A DNA stretch of 64,000 bases from Pseudomonas sp. Root562 (GTDB lineage Bacteria; Pseudomonadota; Gammaproteobacteria; Pseudomonadales; Pseudomonadaceae). Every line of letters begins with the position of its first letter. The first letter of the stretch is position 1. Shown piece after piece: positions 52,075 to 61,850 of this stretch. The stretch spans positions 205,529-269,528 of the forward strand of contig NZ_LMGK01000004.1 in assembly GCF_001427125.1 (NCBI RefSeq), read 5' to 3'. Below the pieces are notes generated by a model. The model saw only the letters and a program-made list of their open reading frames with translations. It ran no database searches and had not been told where the DNA came from. Both the position numbers and the translations under genes were made by a program.

Positions 52075-52617
52075 TTACCACATCAGATCATCAGGAATCT
52101 GGTAAGCCGCGTACGGATCGTCCTCGGCTGCGACTTCTTCCGTCTTCACGTTCAGCTGCACAATGCGCTGAGGGTCACGCTCCTGGATCTTCAGCGCCGC
52201 TTCACGGGGAATGACTTCATAACCACCGGCATGATGCACGATGGCCAGCGAACCATTGCTGAGCTTGTTGCGCATCAGCGTATTGACCGACAGACGCTTG
52301 ACCTTCTTGTCATCAACGAAGTTGTAGTAATCCTCAGTCGTCAGCTTCGGCAGGCGCGTGGCCTCGATCAATTGCTTGATCTGCGCGACACGGGCCTTGG
52401 CTTCGGCTTTTTCCTTCTGCTGGCGATTGAGCTCCTGATCGCGCTTGACCTTCTCGGCCATGGCTTCCTGGGCTGCACGCTGCTGGGAATCATCCAGTTC
52501 GACCTGGCCTTTGTGGGCCAGACGCTGTTGCTTCTGTTTGTCTTTGCTGACCTGCTTGGCCTGCTTCTGGTTGACCAGCCCTGCTTTGAGCAACTGGTCG
52601 CGAAGGGAAATGCTCAT
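52075..52617 (-). CDS. DUF2058 protein (YaiL family)
   Basis: 180-residue cytoplasmic protein with a long charged helix in the N-terminal half (KQAKQVSKDKQKQQRLAHKG, then QRAAQEAMAEKVKRDQELNR) and a small C-terminal domain (TEDYYNFVDDKKVKRLSVNT, LAIVHHAGGYEVIPREAALK). E. coli YaiL is described as a nucleoprotein/polysaccharide-associated protein without an assigned role. It is the last gene of the relA-mazG run, 28 bases after mazG; its own terminator follows. Confidence 0.87.
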   Translation of the reverse strand: MSISLRDQLLKAGLVNQKQAKQVSKDKQKQQRLAHKGQVELDDSQQRAAQEAMAEKVKRDQELNRQQKEKAEAKARVAQIKQLIEATRLPKLTTEDYYNFVDDKKVKRLSVNTLMRNKLSNGSLAIVHHAGGYEVIPREAALKIQERDPQRIVQLNVKTEEVAAEDDPYAAYQIPDDLMW

Positions 52618-52645
52618 GGTGCTTATTACTCACTTAGGCAACTGC

Positions 52646-53479
52646 TCAACCGCAGCTGGGCAAATTCTTTTCCTGACGTTTGGCTTCGCCCCACAAGGCG
52701 TCCAACTCTTCGAGGGTGCAATCTTCCATGGGTCGGTGGGTGTCGCGCAATGCCTGTTCGATAAAACGGAAACGTCGCTCGAACTTGCCATTGGCGCCAC
52801 GTAGTGCGGTTTCCGGGTCAATCTTCAGATGACGCGCAAGATTGACCACGGAAAACAACAGGTCGCCGATCTCGCCAGCCACCGCCTCGGGATCGTTTTG
52901 CGACATGGCTTCGAGGACTTCGTCGAGTTCTTCGCGGACCTTGTCGAGTACCGGCAGAGCATCGGGCCAGTCGAAACCCACCTGCGCTGCGCGTTTCTGC
53001 AATTTTGCCGAGCGTGACAACGCCGGCAATGCAGCGGGCACGTCATCGAGCAACGACAGCTGCAGCGGTGCCGCAGATTTCTCCGCGCGCTCTTCGGCCT
53101 TGATCTCTTCCCAGCGTTGCTTGACTTGCTCTTCGGTCAACCGAGGCACATCCAGCGGCGCATAGAGATCACCTGTAGGGAACACGTGGGGATGCCGGCG
53201 GATCAGTTTGCGGGTGATGCTGTCGACCACACCGTCGAACTCGAAGCGCCCTTCCTCCCGGGCCAGTTGGCTGTAATAAACCACCTGGAACAGCAAGTCG
53301 CCGAGTTCGCCCTGTAAATGATCGAAGTCACCACGCTCGATGGCGTCGGCGACTTCGTAGGCTTCCTCAAGGGTATGCGCAACGATGGTGGCGTAGGTTT
53401 GCTTGATGTCCCACGGGCAACCGTACTGCGGGTCGCGCAGGCGGTTCATCAGATGAAGCAAGTCTTCAAGTGAATACAT
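52646..53479 (-). CDS. mazG: Nucleoside triphosphate pyrophosphohydrolase MazG
   Basis: 277-residue tandem MazG protein. First domain (about 5-125) with CPWDIKQTYATIVAHTLEEA and GELGDLLFQVVYYSQLAREE (E-x-x-E-x-x-D metal set), second (about 165-270) with REELDEVLEAMSQNDPEAVA and GEIGDLLFSVVNLARHL. It hydrolyses NTPs and dNTPs to NMP and pyrophosphate. In E. coli MazG also lowers ppGpp during starvation, which suits its place just downstream of relA. A REP doublet lies between relA and mazG. Confidence 0.95.
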   Translation of the reverse strand: MYSLEDLLHLMNRLRDPQYGCPWDIKQTYATIVAHTLEEAYEVADAIERGDFDHLQGELGDLLFQVVYYSQLAREEGRFEFDGVVDSITRKLIRRHPHVFPTGDLYAPLDVPRLTEEQVKQRWEEIKAEERAEKSAAPLQLSLLDDVPAALPALSRSAKLQKRAAQVGFDWPDALPVLDKVREELDEVLEAMSQNDPEAVAGEIGDLLFSVVNLARHLKIDPETALRGANGKFERRFRFIEQALRDTHRPMEDCTLEELDALWGEAKRQEKNLPSCG

Positions 53480-53498
53480 CGGGTCAGTCTCAACAAGA

Positions 53499-53588
53499 CC
53501 TGTGGGAGCTGACCTGCCGGCGATGCGGACAACTCGATCTCTGAGGAAAATCGAGGTGATGCCATCGCTGGCAAGCCAGCTCCCACAG
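53499..53588. repeat. REP doublet, TGTGGGAGCTGGCTTGCCAGCGAT family (copy 2)
   Basis: Left unit CCTGTGGGAGCTGACCTGCC and right unit ATCGCTGGCAAGCCAGCTCC with CCACAG at the end. It occupies most of the relA-mazG gap, so it may shield or attenuate the relA-mazG message. Confidence 0.9.
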
Positions 53589-53605
53589 TTGATCGGCGTC
53601 GTTCT

Positions 53606-55849
53606 TCACGGCGTACGGTTACGCCGGGTTTCGATGATGTTCGGCAATTGGGAAATCCGCCCCAGCAACCGCCCCAATGCATCCAGCCCCGGAATCTCGA
53701 TGGTCAGGGACATCAGCGCCGTGTTGTCCTCCTTGTTCGAACGGGTGTTGACCGCCAGCACGTTGATCCGCTCATTGAGCAATACCTGCGAAACGTCACG
53801 CAGCAAACCGGAACGGTCGTAGGCCCGAATGACAATATCGACGGGATACGTGAGTACCGGCACCGGCCCCCAGCTGACCTGGATGATCCGCTCTGGCTCG
53901 CGTCCGCCCAATTGCAACACCGATGCGCAGTCCTGGCGGTGAATGCTGACGCCACGGCCCTGGGTGATGTAACCGACGATTGCGTCCCCTGGCAGCGGCT
54001 GGCAGCAGCCGGCCATCTGGGTCATCAGGTTGCCGACGCCCTGGATCTGAATGTCGCCGCGCTTGCCCGGCTTGTAACCGGTCGCCTTGCGCGGGATGAG
54101 TTCCAACTGTTCGTTGCCGCGTTCCGGCTCGACCAATTGCTGCGCCAGGTTGACCAACTGCGCCAGGCGCAAATCACCGGCACCAAGCGCGGCAAACAGG
54201 TCTTCGGCGGTTTTCATGTTGGCCTTCTCGGCCAGCTTGTCGAAGTCCACCGCCGGCAGACCGAGGCGATTGAGCTCGCGCTCAAGCAGGGTTTTACCGG
54301 CCGCGACGTTCTGGTCGCGGGCCTGCAGCTTGAACCAGTGAACGATCTTCGCCCGCGCCCGCGAGGTGGTGACGTAACCCAGGTTCGGGTTGAGCCAGTC
54401 ACGACTCGGGGTGCCATGCTTGCTGGTGATGATCTCGACCTGCTCACCCGTTTGCAGGCTGTAGTTGAGCGGCACGATGCGCCCGTTGATCTTGGCGCCA
54501 CGGCAGTTGTGACCGATTTCGGTGTGCACGCGGTAGGCAAAGTCCAGTGGCGTCGCGCCCTTCGGCAGGTCGATGGCGTGACCGTCCGGGGTGAAGATAT
54601 AGACCCGGTCAGGCTCGATATCGACCCGCAACTGTTCCGCCAGGCCACCGATGTCACCGAGTTCCTCGTGCCATTCGAGCACCTGCCGCAACCAGGAAAT
54701 TTTCTCTTCGTAGTGATTGGAACCGGATTTGACGTCGGTGCCCTTGTACTTCCAGTGTGCGCAAACCCCCAGCTCGGCTTCTTCGTGCATGGCGTGGGTG
54801 CGGATCTGCACTTCCAGCACCTTGCCCTCCGGACCGATCACAGCAGTGTGCAGCGAGCGGTAGCCGTTTTCCTTGGGGTTGGCGATGTAGTCGTCAAACT
54901 CTTTGGGAATGTGCCGCCACAGGGTGTGGACGATGCCGAGCGCGGTGTAGCAATCGCGCATTTCCGGCACCAGCACACGCACGGCGCGAACGTCGTAGAT
55001 CTGGCTGAACTCCAGACCTTTGCGCTGCATTTTGCGCCAGATCGAGTAGATGTGTTTGGCCCGGCCGCTGATGTCTGCATCGACGCCGGTGGCCTGCAAT
55101 TCGTTTTTCAGCTGGCTCATCACCTCGCTGATGAAACGCTCGCGATCGAGTCGCCGTTCATGCAGCAATTTGGCGATCTGTTTGTACTGATCGGGCTCAA
55201 GGTAGCGGAAGGACAAGTCCTCCAACTCCCATTTGATATGACCGATCCCCAGACGATGGGCGAGCGGCGCGTAGATGTCGAAGACTTCACGGGCCACGCG
55301 GTTGCGCTTTTCGTCGTCGGCGGTTTTCACCGCACGAATCGCGCAGGTGCGCTCGGCCAGCTTGATCAAGGCGACACGCACGTCGTCGACCATCGCCACC
55401 AGCATCTTGCGCAGGTTTTCGACCTGGCCCTGAGTGCCCATCACCATGGATTTACGCGGGCTCAGACTGTCGCTGATAGCCGCCATGCGCTGCACGCCGT
55501 CGATGAGTTTGGCGACCACCGGGCCAAAGCGCTGGCTGACCGCCGGCAACGGGATCTGACCTTCGCGCACGCCTCGGTACAGGACCGCAGCGACCAGCGA
55601 ATCCTGATCGAGTTTGAGGTCGGCGAGAATTTCGGCGATTTCAAGGCCGGTACGGAAACTCGAGTTGCCTTCCGACCATAAATTCTTGGCCGCATTGGCC
55701 TGCTGCTCAGACTCGCGAGCGAACTCGCAAGCCTCTTTCAAGGCTTCGCGATCCAGCGCCAGATCGACACTGACCGCATGATCGAGCCAAGCCTCGAGAT
55801 TGATACTGCCGTCGGTGTTGATCGGCTGGTGTGCTCTCACCTGTACCAT
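53606..55849 (-). CDS. relA: (p)ppGpp synthetase RelA
   Basis: 747-residue RelA. N-terminal pseudo-hydrolase domain (about 25-200) in which the catalytic His-Asp of the hydrolase is missing (MVDDVRVALIKLAERTCAIR), synthetase domain (about 230-370; GYRSLHTAVIGPEGKVLEVQ and a RIWRKMQRKG-type stretch), TGS domain (about 410-470; VYIFTPDGHAIDLPKGATPL), helical and zinc-finger-like parts, and a C-terminal ACT domain (DRSGLLRDVSQVLLNERINV). It makes ppGpp on ribosomes with uncharged tRNA. Length matches P. aeruginosa RelA. Part of rlmD-relA-mazG. Confidence 0.96.
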   Translation of the reverse strand: MVQVRAHQPINTDGSINLEAWLDHAVSVDLALDREALKEACEFARESEQQANAAKNLWSEGNSSFRTGLEIAEILADLKLDQDSLVAAVLYRGVREGQIPLPAVSQRFGPVVAKLIDGVQRMAAISDSLSPRKSMVMGTQGQVENLRKMLVAMVDDVRVALIKLAERTCAIRAVKTADDEKRNRVAREVFDIYAPLAHRLGIGHIKWELEDLSFRYLEPDQYKQIAKLLHERRLDRERFISEVMSQLKNELQATGVDADISGRAKHIYSIWRKMQRKGLEFSQIYDVRAVRVLVPEMRDCYTALGIVHTLWRHIPKEFDDYIANPKENGYRSLHTAVIGPEGKVLEVQIRTHAMHEEAELGVCAHWKYKGTDVKSGSNHYEEKISWLRQVLEWHEELGDIGGLAEQLRVDIEPDRVYIFTPDGHAIDLPKGATPLDFAYRVHTEIGHNCRGAKINGRIVPLNYSLQTGEQVEIITSKHGTPSRDWLNPNLGYVTTSRARAKIVHWFKLQARDQNVAAGKTLLERELNRLGLPAVDFDKLAEKANMKTAEDLFAALGAGDLRLAQLVNLAQQLVEPERGNEQLELIPRKATGYKPGKRGDIQIQGVGNLMTQMAGCCQPLPGDAIVGYITQGRGVSIHRQDCASVLQLGGREPERIIQVSWGPVPVLTYPVDIVIRAYDRSGLLRDVSQVLLNERINVLAVNTRSNKEDNTALMSLTIEIPGLDALGRLLGRISQLPNIIETRRNRTP

Positions 55850-55970
55850 CTTGCTTACCTTCCCTACGACGCAGATTCAATGCGTCAAATCGCTGACCTT
55901 CGTTGCCCGTGCGCCCACGTCGGGCTGATGCGCGGTTGCACGGGCGGGCCAGTCGGACCAGACGAGCATC

Positions 55971-57323
55971 CTAGCTCGCTTCAAATAACGCCATGGCCTC
56001 GACATGTGCCGTCTGAGGAAACATATCGAGAATCCCGGCACGTTTTAACCGGTAGCCCTGCTTGATCAATTCGACCGTGTCGCGCGCCAGAGTTGCCGGA
56101 TTGCACGACACATATACCAACCGTTCGGCACCCAGCGTCCTGAGCTTGCGCACAACCTCGAAAGCACCGTCACGCGGTGGGTCCAAGAGTACCGCACAAA
56201 AGCCTTCCCGCGCCCATTCGGCATCGGTCAACGGCTGGGATAAATCGGCCTGAAAAAACTTCGCGTTATGCAGATTATTGCTAGCCGCGTTTGCCGCCGC
56301 CCGATCAACCATCGTCTGCACGCCCTCCACCGCCACCACTTCGCGAGTGGCCTTGGCCAGCGGCAAGGCAAAATTGCCGAGACCGCAGAACAGATCGAGA
56401 ACCCGCTCATCCGTCGCAGGTTTCAGCCAGTCCAGCGCCTGGGCAACCATCGCTTCGTTGACGCCGGCGTTGACCTGAATGAAATCCCCTGGACGATAAG
56501 CCAACTCCAGATCCCACTGCTCAAGACGATAGCCCAGCGACTGACCGGCCTCGACCGGTTGCGGCTCGCCGTCGCCATGCAGCCACAACTGGGCTTCATG
56601 GAGCGCACAGAAATCCTTGAGAATGGTCAGGTCGCCTTCGGACAATGGCGCCATGTGTCGCAGCAAAACCGCCAGTGATGAGCCGCTGAACAACTCCACA
56701 TGCCCGAGTGCCTGAGGTTTGCTCAAGCGGCGCAACATCGGCGGCAAGCCGGTCATGATCGGCTGCAAGGGTTGTACCAGCACCGGACATTCATTGATGC
56801 CGACAATGTCCTGGCTGCCGGCGGCGCGGAAACCGACTTCGAGCATCTTGGCCTTCATGTCCCATCGCACGGCTACGCGGGCGCGGCGACGGTAGCCGAA
56901 CTCTGGACCGCTCAACGGGACAGCCCACTCTTCGGGCTCGACGCCGGCGACCTTGGACAACTGCTCGGCGAGCATGCGCTGTTTCAGGGCGAGCTGTTCA
57001 TCATGTGGCAGATGCTGCACGCTGCAACCGCCGCAACGGCCGGCATGGGCGCACGGTGCCGGGCGGCGCAGTTCGCTGGCCTTGAACACCCGTTCGGCGC
57101 GCGCCTCGACCACTTTGCCGTGGGCGCCAAGTACACGCGCTTCGATCTCTTCACCGGCCAATGCGCCGATGACGAACCAGGTACGCCCTTCGAAAAACGC
57201 GATACCGCGACCGTCATTGGCCAGGCGCTCGATGGTCAGGCGCTGTTTTTTGCCGGTCGGGACTTGCGGGGCCTTGCTGCCGCCGGTGGGCTGGAAGCGC
57301 AGGCCTCTTTCATGTTTGGCCAT
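55971..57323 (-). CDS. rlmD: 23S rRNA (uracil-1939-C5)-methyltransferase
   Basis: 450-residue RlmD (RumA). TRAM domain at about 22-82 ([20 protein letters not shown]), Fe-S cluster cysteines in [23 protein letters not shown]-binding [37 protein letters not shown] near 385 and the catalytic Cys in [14 protein letters not shown]. It methylates U1939 of 23S rRNA with S-adenosylmethionine. The ATG overlaps the cysM stop by one base (TGATG). relA starts 121 bases downstream. Confidence 0.96.
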   Translation of the reverse strand: MAKHERGLRFQPTGGSKAPQVPTGKKQRLTIERLANDGRGIAFFEGRTWFVIGALAGEEIEARVLGAHGKVVEARAERVFKASELRRPAPCAHAGRCGGCSVQHLPHDEQLALKQRMLAEQLSKVAGVEPEEWAVPLSGPEFGYRRRARVAVRWDMKAKMLEVGFRAAGSQDIVGINECPVLVQPLQPIMTGLPPMLRRLSKPQALGHVELFSGSSLAVLLRHMAPLSEGDLTILKDFCALHEAQLWLHGDGEPQPVEAGQSLGYRLEQWDLELAYRPGDFIQVNAGVNEAMVAQALDWLKPATDERVLDLFCGLGNFALPLAKATREVVAVEGVQTMVDRAAANAASNNLHNAKFFQADLSQPLTDAEWAREGFCAVLLDPPRDGAFEVVRKLRTLGAERLVYVSCNPATLARDTVELIKQGYRLKRAGILDMFPQTAHVEAMALFEAS

Positions 57324-58225
57324 CAGTTGGGCGCGTCGAAAATGCCGGTCGACAGGTAACGGTCGCCACGGTCGCAGATGATCGCGACGATCACCGCGTT
57401 TTCAACTTCTTTGGACAGACGCAGCATCGCTGCCACTGCGCCGCCCGAGGACACGCCGCAGAAGATGCCTTCTTCACGGGCCAGTCGACGGGTCACGTCT
57501 TCGGCTTCGCTTTGCGCCATGTCGACGATCCGGTCCACGCGATCGGCCTGATAGATCTTCGGCAGGTATTCCTGGGGCCAGCGACGGATACCCGGAATCG
57601 CCGAGCCTTCCATCGGTTGCAGGCCGATGATCTGCACGGCGTCGCTCTGTTCTTTCAGGTACCGCGAAACCCCCATGATGGTGCCGGTGGTGCCCATGGA
57701 GCTGACGAAATGGGTGATGGTGCCCTGGGTCTGACGCCAGATTTCCGGGCCAGTGGTGGTGTAATGCGCCTCAGGGTTGTCGCCATTGGCGAACTGATCC
57801 AGCACTTTGCCACGGCCTTCGGCCTCCATGCGCTGGGCGAGGTCGCGGGCACCTTCCATGCCTTCTTCCTGGCTGACCAGAATCAACTCGGCGCCATAAG
57901 CGGTCATGGCAGCCTTGCGTTCAGCGCTGGAGTTGTCCGGCATGATCAGGATCATCTTGTAACCCTTGATCGCGGCGGCCATGGCCAACGCAATACCGGT
58001 GTTACCCGAAGTCGCTTCGATCAGCGTATCGCCGGCATGGATCTGCCCACGCAATTCGGCGCGGGTGATCATCGACAGCGCCGGACGGTCCTTGACCGAA
58101 CCCGCCGGGTTATTCCCTTCAAGCTTGAGCAAAAGGGTGTTGCTGGTGGCGCCAGGCAGGCGCTGCAAACGAACCAGCGGAGTGTTGCCGACGCAATCGG
58201 CGATGGTTGGGTACTGCAAGGTCAT
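57323..58225 (-). CDS. cysM: Cysteine synthase B (O-acetylserine sulfhydrylase)
   Basis: 300-residue PLP enzyme that makes cysteine from O-acetylserine and sulfide or thiosulfate. PLP Lys45 in [18 protein letters not shown] loop near 71 and GTTGTIMG phosphate loop near 178. The longer ORF start is rejected because the CysM family begins [18 protein letters not shown]. Gene order cysM-rlmD-relA-mazG is the same as PA0932-PA0935. Confidence 0.95.
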   Translation of the reverse strand: MTLQYPTIADCVGNTPLVRLQRLPGATSNTLLLKLEGNNPAGSVKDRPALSMITRAELRGQIHAGDTLIEATSGNTGIALAMAAAIKGYKMILIMPDNSSAERKAAMTAYGAELILVSQEEGMEGARDLAQRMEAEGRGKVLDQFANGDNPEAHYTTTGPEIWRQTQGTITHFVSSMGTTGTIMGVSRYLKEQSDAVQIIGLQPMEGSAIPGIRRWPQEYLPKIYQADRVDRIVDMAQSEAEDVTRRLAREEGIFCGVSSGGAVAAMLRLSKEVENAVIVAIICDRGDRYLSTGIFDAPN

Positions 58226-58332
58226 GGCGTATTCGCAATCCAGACTGCGGGGGCGCCTATCATACCGGCAAACGTTCGAAGGCCATATCACGCAAAGTGT
58301 GGTGCTTATGGCTAACAGGAATAAGCCCTGGC

Positions 58333-59355
58333 TCAGTCCTCATCCGCTTGCCCGACATTCAATGCGTAGAACTCGTGCAGCTTGGCTTGCAACAGCAGTT
58401 TGTCCGGCAGTTGTACCTGATACTCAGCGATAAGCGCAGGCGACAGGCTGCGGTTGAGCGCATATTCAACCACCTCGTCTTCCTTGCTGGCACAAAGCAG
58501 GACTCCAATGGCAGGGTTCTCATGAGGCTTTCGTTCGTCGCGGTCCAGTGCTTCCAGGTAGAAGTTCAGCTTGCCCAGATACTCCGGCTCAAAACGACCG
58601 ACCTTGAGTTCAATGGCTACCAGGCAGTTAAGTCCCCGGTGGAAGAACAAGAGGTCCAGGGCGAAATCCCGCCCGCCAACTTGCAGCGGGTATTGGGAGC
58701 CGACAAAACAGAAATCACGGCCCAGTTCGATCAGGAACTCCTTGAGACGCGCCAGCAGCCCCTGATGCAAATCGGTCTCGGCATGGGCGCCGGGCAGGTC
58801 GAGAAATTCGAGCATGTAGGCGTCACGGAAAATCTCCAGCGCCGAGGGGTGGGTTTGTTTCAGTGCTGTTGAGATTTTTGCCGGCTGAGTAACACTGCGC
58901 TCAAATAATGCTGCCTTGAACTGGCGCTCCAGTTCCCGCTTCGACCACTTCTCCTGAATCGCCATGCGCAGGTAGAACTCGCGTTCTTCAGGGCGTTTGC
59001 TTTGGCCAAAGATCATCACGTTATGCGACCAGGATAATTGTCGCACCAGTGGCGCGACTTTCTCTTCAGCGTGGTAAATCTCATAGAATTGGCGCATGCG
59101 AAACAGATTGGACCGGGTAAACCCGCGCAACCCCGGTTGCGTCCTTGCCAGATGCTCAGCCAATTGACCGACCACGGAATCGCCCCACTCGGCCCGTTCC
59201 AGCTTGCGACTGATATGAGCACCGACCTGCCAGTACAACTCGATCAGTTGCGTATTGACCGCTCGAATGGCCTGCTGTCTGGCACCGTGGATCAGCGCGA
59301 GCACTTCGCTGAAACGATCATCTGATGTGCCGCTGGTTACGTCCGGTGCAGTCAT
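58333..59355 (-). CDS. YhcG-family PDDEXK nuclease (DUF1016)
   Basis: 340-residue protein of the YhcG type. N-terminal domain (about 15-150: ARQQAIRAVNTQLIELYWQV, GFTRSNLFRMRQFYEIY, LSWSHNVMIF) and C-terminal PDDEXK nuclease domain (about 175-325) with likely catalytic Asp234 (RDFALDLLFF), Glu249 and Lys251 (VAIELKVGRFEP). YhcG proteins are often found with restriction-modification or other defence genes. Here it stands alone where P. aeruginosa has the pirA siderophore receptor between pirS and cysM, so it is likely an accessory insertion. AAGGAACAGAAC precedes the ATG. Confidence 0.88.
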   Translation of the reverse strand: MTAPDVTSGTSDDRFSEVLALIHGARQQAIRAVNTQLIELYWQVGAHISRKLERAEWGDSVVGQLAEHLARTQPGLRGFTRSNLFRMRQFYEIYHAEEKVAPLVRQLSWSHNVMIFGQSKRPEEREFYLRMAIQEKWSKRELERQFKAALFERSVTQPAKISTALKQTHPSALEIFRDAYMLEFLDLPGAHAETDLHQGLLARLKEFLIELGRDFCFVGSQYPLQVGGRDFALDLLFFHRGLNCLVAIELKVGRFEPEYLGKLNFYLEALDRDERKPHENPAIGVLLCASKEDEVVEYALNRSLSPALIAEYQVQLPDKLLLQAKLHEFYALNVGQADED

Positions 59356-59509
59356 GTTCTGTTCCTTGAGGTTGATTGAAGGCCAGAGCTTAATCGGTCA
59401 AGGAAGTATGAAAATGCCGCTGATACCCTTTCGGAAATGTCGTTCAACAATGCCGGAACGCTCCGGCGTGAGCAGATGTTGAGGGCTTGGCTGACCTTGC
59501 AGCTCGCAC

Positions 59510-60925
59510 TTACTGGGTTTGAAGGGACGCCAGTGCAGGCGCAGTCTTGCTGGCGCAAGCGCTATCACTGACTTGGCTTTCATCCGCGATCAGCCGCATG
59601 TTCATCCGCAACCCGCTACCCGTATTCTCGGCCCACAGCTGCCCGCCCTGTCGCTGCACCGCATTCCTCGCGATGCTAAGGCCCAGACCAAACCCGCCGT
59701 CCCCGGGCCGCGAGCCATCGAGGCGGGTGAAAGGCAGGAAGATCCGTTCCAGATCTGCTTGCGCCACGCCGCCACCCTGGTCCTCCAGCCACAGATGCCA
59801 GTACTCGCCGTCACGCCGGCCACCAAGGAGGACGATGCCGCCCTTGGGTGAATGACGAATAGCATTGCGCAACATGTTTTCCAGCGCTTGGGCCAACGTA
59901 TCGAGATGGCCGCGAACCCAGCAGGAAGCGTCCACCGAACACAGCAACTGCCCGTTCGGCCAGCAGCTTTCATAGCAGGCGTTTTCGGTGAGCATTTCCC
60001 ACAATGCCTGGACCTGGATCGCTTCATCAGGCAATCGGGTGCGTTCGGTGTCGAGCCAGGCCAGTTGCAGCGTGTCTTCCACCAATCGCTGCATGCCGTC
60101 GACTTCACGACCAATACGTTCGCGTAACGACTCCAGGCCCTGCTCGCTTTCACTGGCTACCCGCAGGCGACTCAGTGGTGTGCGCAATTCGTGGGACAGG
60201 TCGCGCAGCAATTGCTGTTGCAACGCAACCGTGCTTTGCAGACGTTCGGACATATGATCGAACGCTCTGCCCAGTTCACCCAGCTCATCGGTACGATTGG
60301 TCGTGCGGCTCGACAGCCGCACACTCAATTGGTCGGCCCGCCAGGCATTGGCCTGAGCACGCAAGTGATTGAGTGGTACCACCAACAGGCGATACAGCCC
60401 GACGCATAACAGCAATGTGAACAAGCCCGGAATCACACCGTTGGTGATCACCCGCCAGAACACCCGATATTGTCCCGGCAGAAAGCGTTCGGGCAACTCG
60501 ATTACCAGGCTCCCGGTGGACGGGTCGCCAGGGAACGGTACCCGCATCCACGGCCGGCCTTTTTTGTGGATCGGCCAATCCAATCCGCGCAGGAAGGTCA
60601 GGCGCTCGATTTCCTTGTCCGAAAGTGACTGGTTGCTCAAAGACTGCAAATCACCGCCGATGACACCGACCCAGCCTTTTTCCCGCTGATGCATCGCCTG
60701 CAACCAGTCATCGATGCCGGCGTTCTGGCGCAACTGCCAGGCTTGTTCGGCTTCGGCGGCGTAGTGCGTCAGGGTTCTGCGGGCATCATCGGAGAGGAAC
60801 TGATTGCGCTGTTCCATATAACGACCCCAGGACCAGCTCAACCAGATCATCAGCAAACAGAATGCGACCAGCAAACAGGCAAGCTTCCAGAATAGCGAGT
60901 GCCGGCCCGGCACATTACATTTCAT
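59510..60925 (-). CDS. Sensor histidine kinase (PirS-like)
   Basis: 471-residue kinase: segment 1 at about 12-32, periplasmic domain about 35-155, segment 2 at about 162-182, HAMP, His246 in DLSHELRTPLSRLRV, and ATPase motifs with NMLRNAIRHSP, EDQGGGV and GFGLGLSIAR. ATG 60925 is preferred over GTG 60928 (GAGCG 6 nt ahead). The gene overlaps the response regulator by 11 bases. Position next to gacS and near cysM matches PA0930 (pirS), which in P. aeruginosa controls the ferric-enterobactin receptor PirA. No receptor gene is adjacent here, so its target is uncertain and I give no symbol. Confidence 0.85.
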   Translation of the reverse strand: MKCNVPGRHSLFWKLACLLVAFCLLMIWLSWSWGRYMEQRNQFLSDDARRTLTHYAAEAEQAWQLRQNAGIDDWLQAMHQREKGWVGVIGGDLQSLSNQSLSDKEIERLTFLRGLDWPIHKKGRPWMRVPFPGDPSTGSLVIELPERFLPGQYRVFWRVITNGVIPGLFTLLLCVGLYRLLVVPLNHLRAQANAWRADQLSVRLSSRTTNRTDELGELGRAFDHMSERLQSTVALQQQLLRDLSHELRTPLSRLRVASESEQGLESLRERIGREVDGMQRLVEDTLQLAWLDTERTRLPDEAIQVQALWEMLTENACYESCWPNGQLLCSVDASCWVRGHLDTLAQALENMLRNAIRHSPKGGIVLLGGRRDGEYWHLWLEDQGGGVAQADLERIFLPFTRLDGSRPGDGGFGLGLSIARNAVQRQGGQLWAENTGSGLRMNMRLIADESQVSDSACASKTAPALASLQTQ

Positions 60926-61634
60926 CACTGGCGCTCAGAATGTAGCCCTTGCCCCAGACCGTCCGCACTTCGCGTTCGGTATAGCCGATGGCCTTGAGCT
61001 TGCGGCGGATCTGGCTGATGTGCATGTCCAGACTGCGGTCATGGGCAGAGTAACCGCGTTGCAGGACATGTTGATAAAGGAAGGCTTTGCTCAACACTTC
61101 ATCGTCATTGCGATTCAGGGTTTCCAGCAAGCGGTATTCGCTGCGGGTCAGGCCGGCGGCTCGCTCGCCGTAAAAAACCTCGGACTGTTCATCGTCGAAA
61201 TGCAAGCTGTCCCGCGGCGGCGCAATCGCTGCCGGCGTCGGCCGACGGTCGAGGGCGACGCGGCGCAGGATCGCTTCGATGCGTACCCGCAACTCGACCA
61301 TGCTGAACGGCTTGGTCAGGTAATCATCAGCCCCCAGGCTAAAGCCACTGATGCGATCCGCTTCGGCCCCCAGCGCCGACATCAGCAACACCGGGGTGGA
61401 GTGACTCTGGCGCAATTGCGTCAGCACTGACAACCCGTCCAGTCCGGGCAACAGAATGTCCATCAACACCACGTCGAAGGCTTGCTCGCGGGCAGCGGCG
61501 AGGCCTTCCTGGCCGTTCTGGCACCAGGTCACCTGAAAGCCGCTGCGGCCCAGATGCTCATGGACATAAGCACCGAGCACGAGATCGTCTTCGATGGAAA
61601 GGATGCGCGGATGACCAGAGGCGATGGGAGTCAT
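60915..61634 (-). CDS. Response regulator, OmpR/PhoB family (PirR-like)
   Basis: 239-residue regulator: receiver domain (about 10-125) with phosphoacceptor Asp59 in VVLMDILLPG and Lys in LTKPFS, and winged-helix DNA-binding domain (about 150-235: LTRSEYRLLETLNRN, SLDMHISQIRRKLKAIGYTE, TVWGKGYIL). ATG 61634 is used; a TTG at 61646 is the longer option. It is the first gene of the two-component pair, diverges from gacS, and matches PA0929 (pirR) by position. The Fur-like sequence in the divergent gap would fit iron control. Confidence 0.85.
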   Translation of the reverse strand: MTPIASGHPRILSIEDDLVLGAYVHEHLGRSGFQVTWCQNGQEGLAAAREQAFDVVLMDILLPGLDGLSVLTQLRQSHSTPVLLMSALGAEADRISGFSLGADDYLTKPFSMVELRVRIEAILRRVALDRRPTPAAIAPPRDSLHFDDEQSEVFYGERAAGLTRSEYRLLETLNRNDDEVLSKAFLYQHVLQRGYSAHDRSLDMHISQIRRKLKAIGYTEREVRTVWGKGYILSASDEM

Positions 61635-61642
61635 GAGTATCT

Positions 61643-61671
61643 GCAAATAATTCTCAGTTGATAATTATTGA
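61643..61671. promoter_or_regulatory. Weak Fur-box-like sequence upstream of the PirR-like gene
   Basis: From 61643 the sequence GCAAATAATTCTCAGTTGA matches about 12 of 19 positions of the Fur consensus (GATAATGATTCTCATTATC as read on one strand), and GATAATTATT (61660-61669) adds a second partial hexamer run. The iron link of pirRS in P. aeruginosa makes the site worth testing, but the match is not strong. Confidence 0.3.
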
Positions 61672-61850
61672 AGATTGCTTCGCCTGAGGCAACCCGACAC
61701 TTTGCGCAACCGTTGAAAAGGCCCGAACTGGCCGACGAACGACGACATCAATTTTACGAAGATTGCCCGCCAGCAAATCGCTACACTGCGCAGGTGGTGC
61801 ATGCCACACGCGAGTGCAGGACTATCGATAGCTGGATGCAGGAGAGATGC

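Noticed and set aside
53648..55681. 677-codon open frame opposite relA
   Set aside because: Antisense shadow of a well-recognised RelA; its composition (Val/Asp/His-rich) is typical of such shadows.
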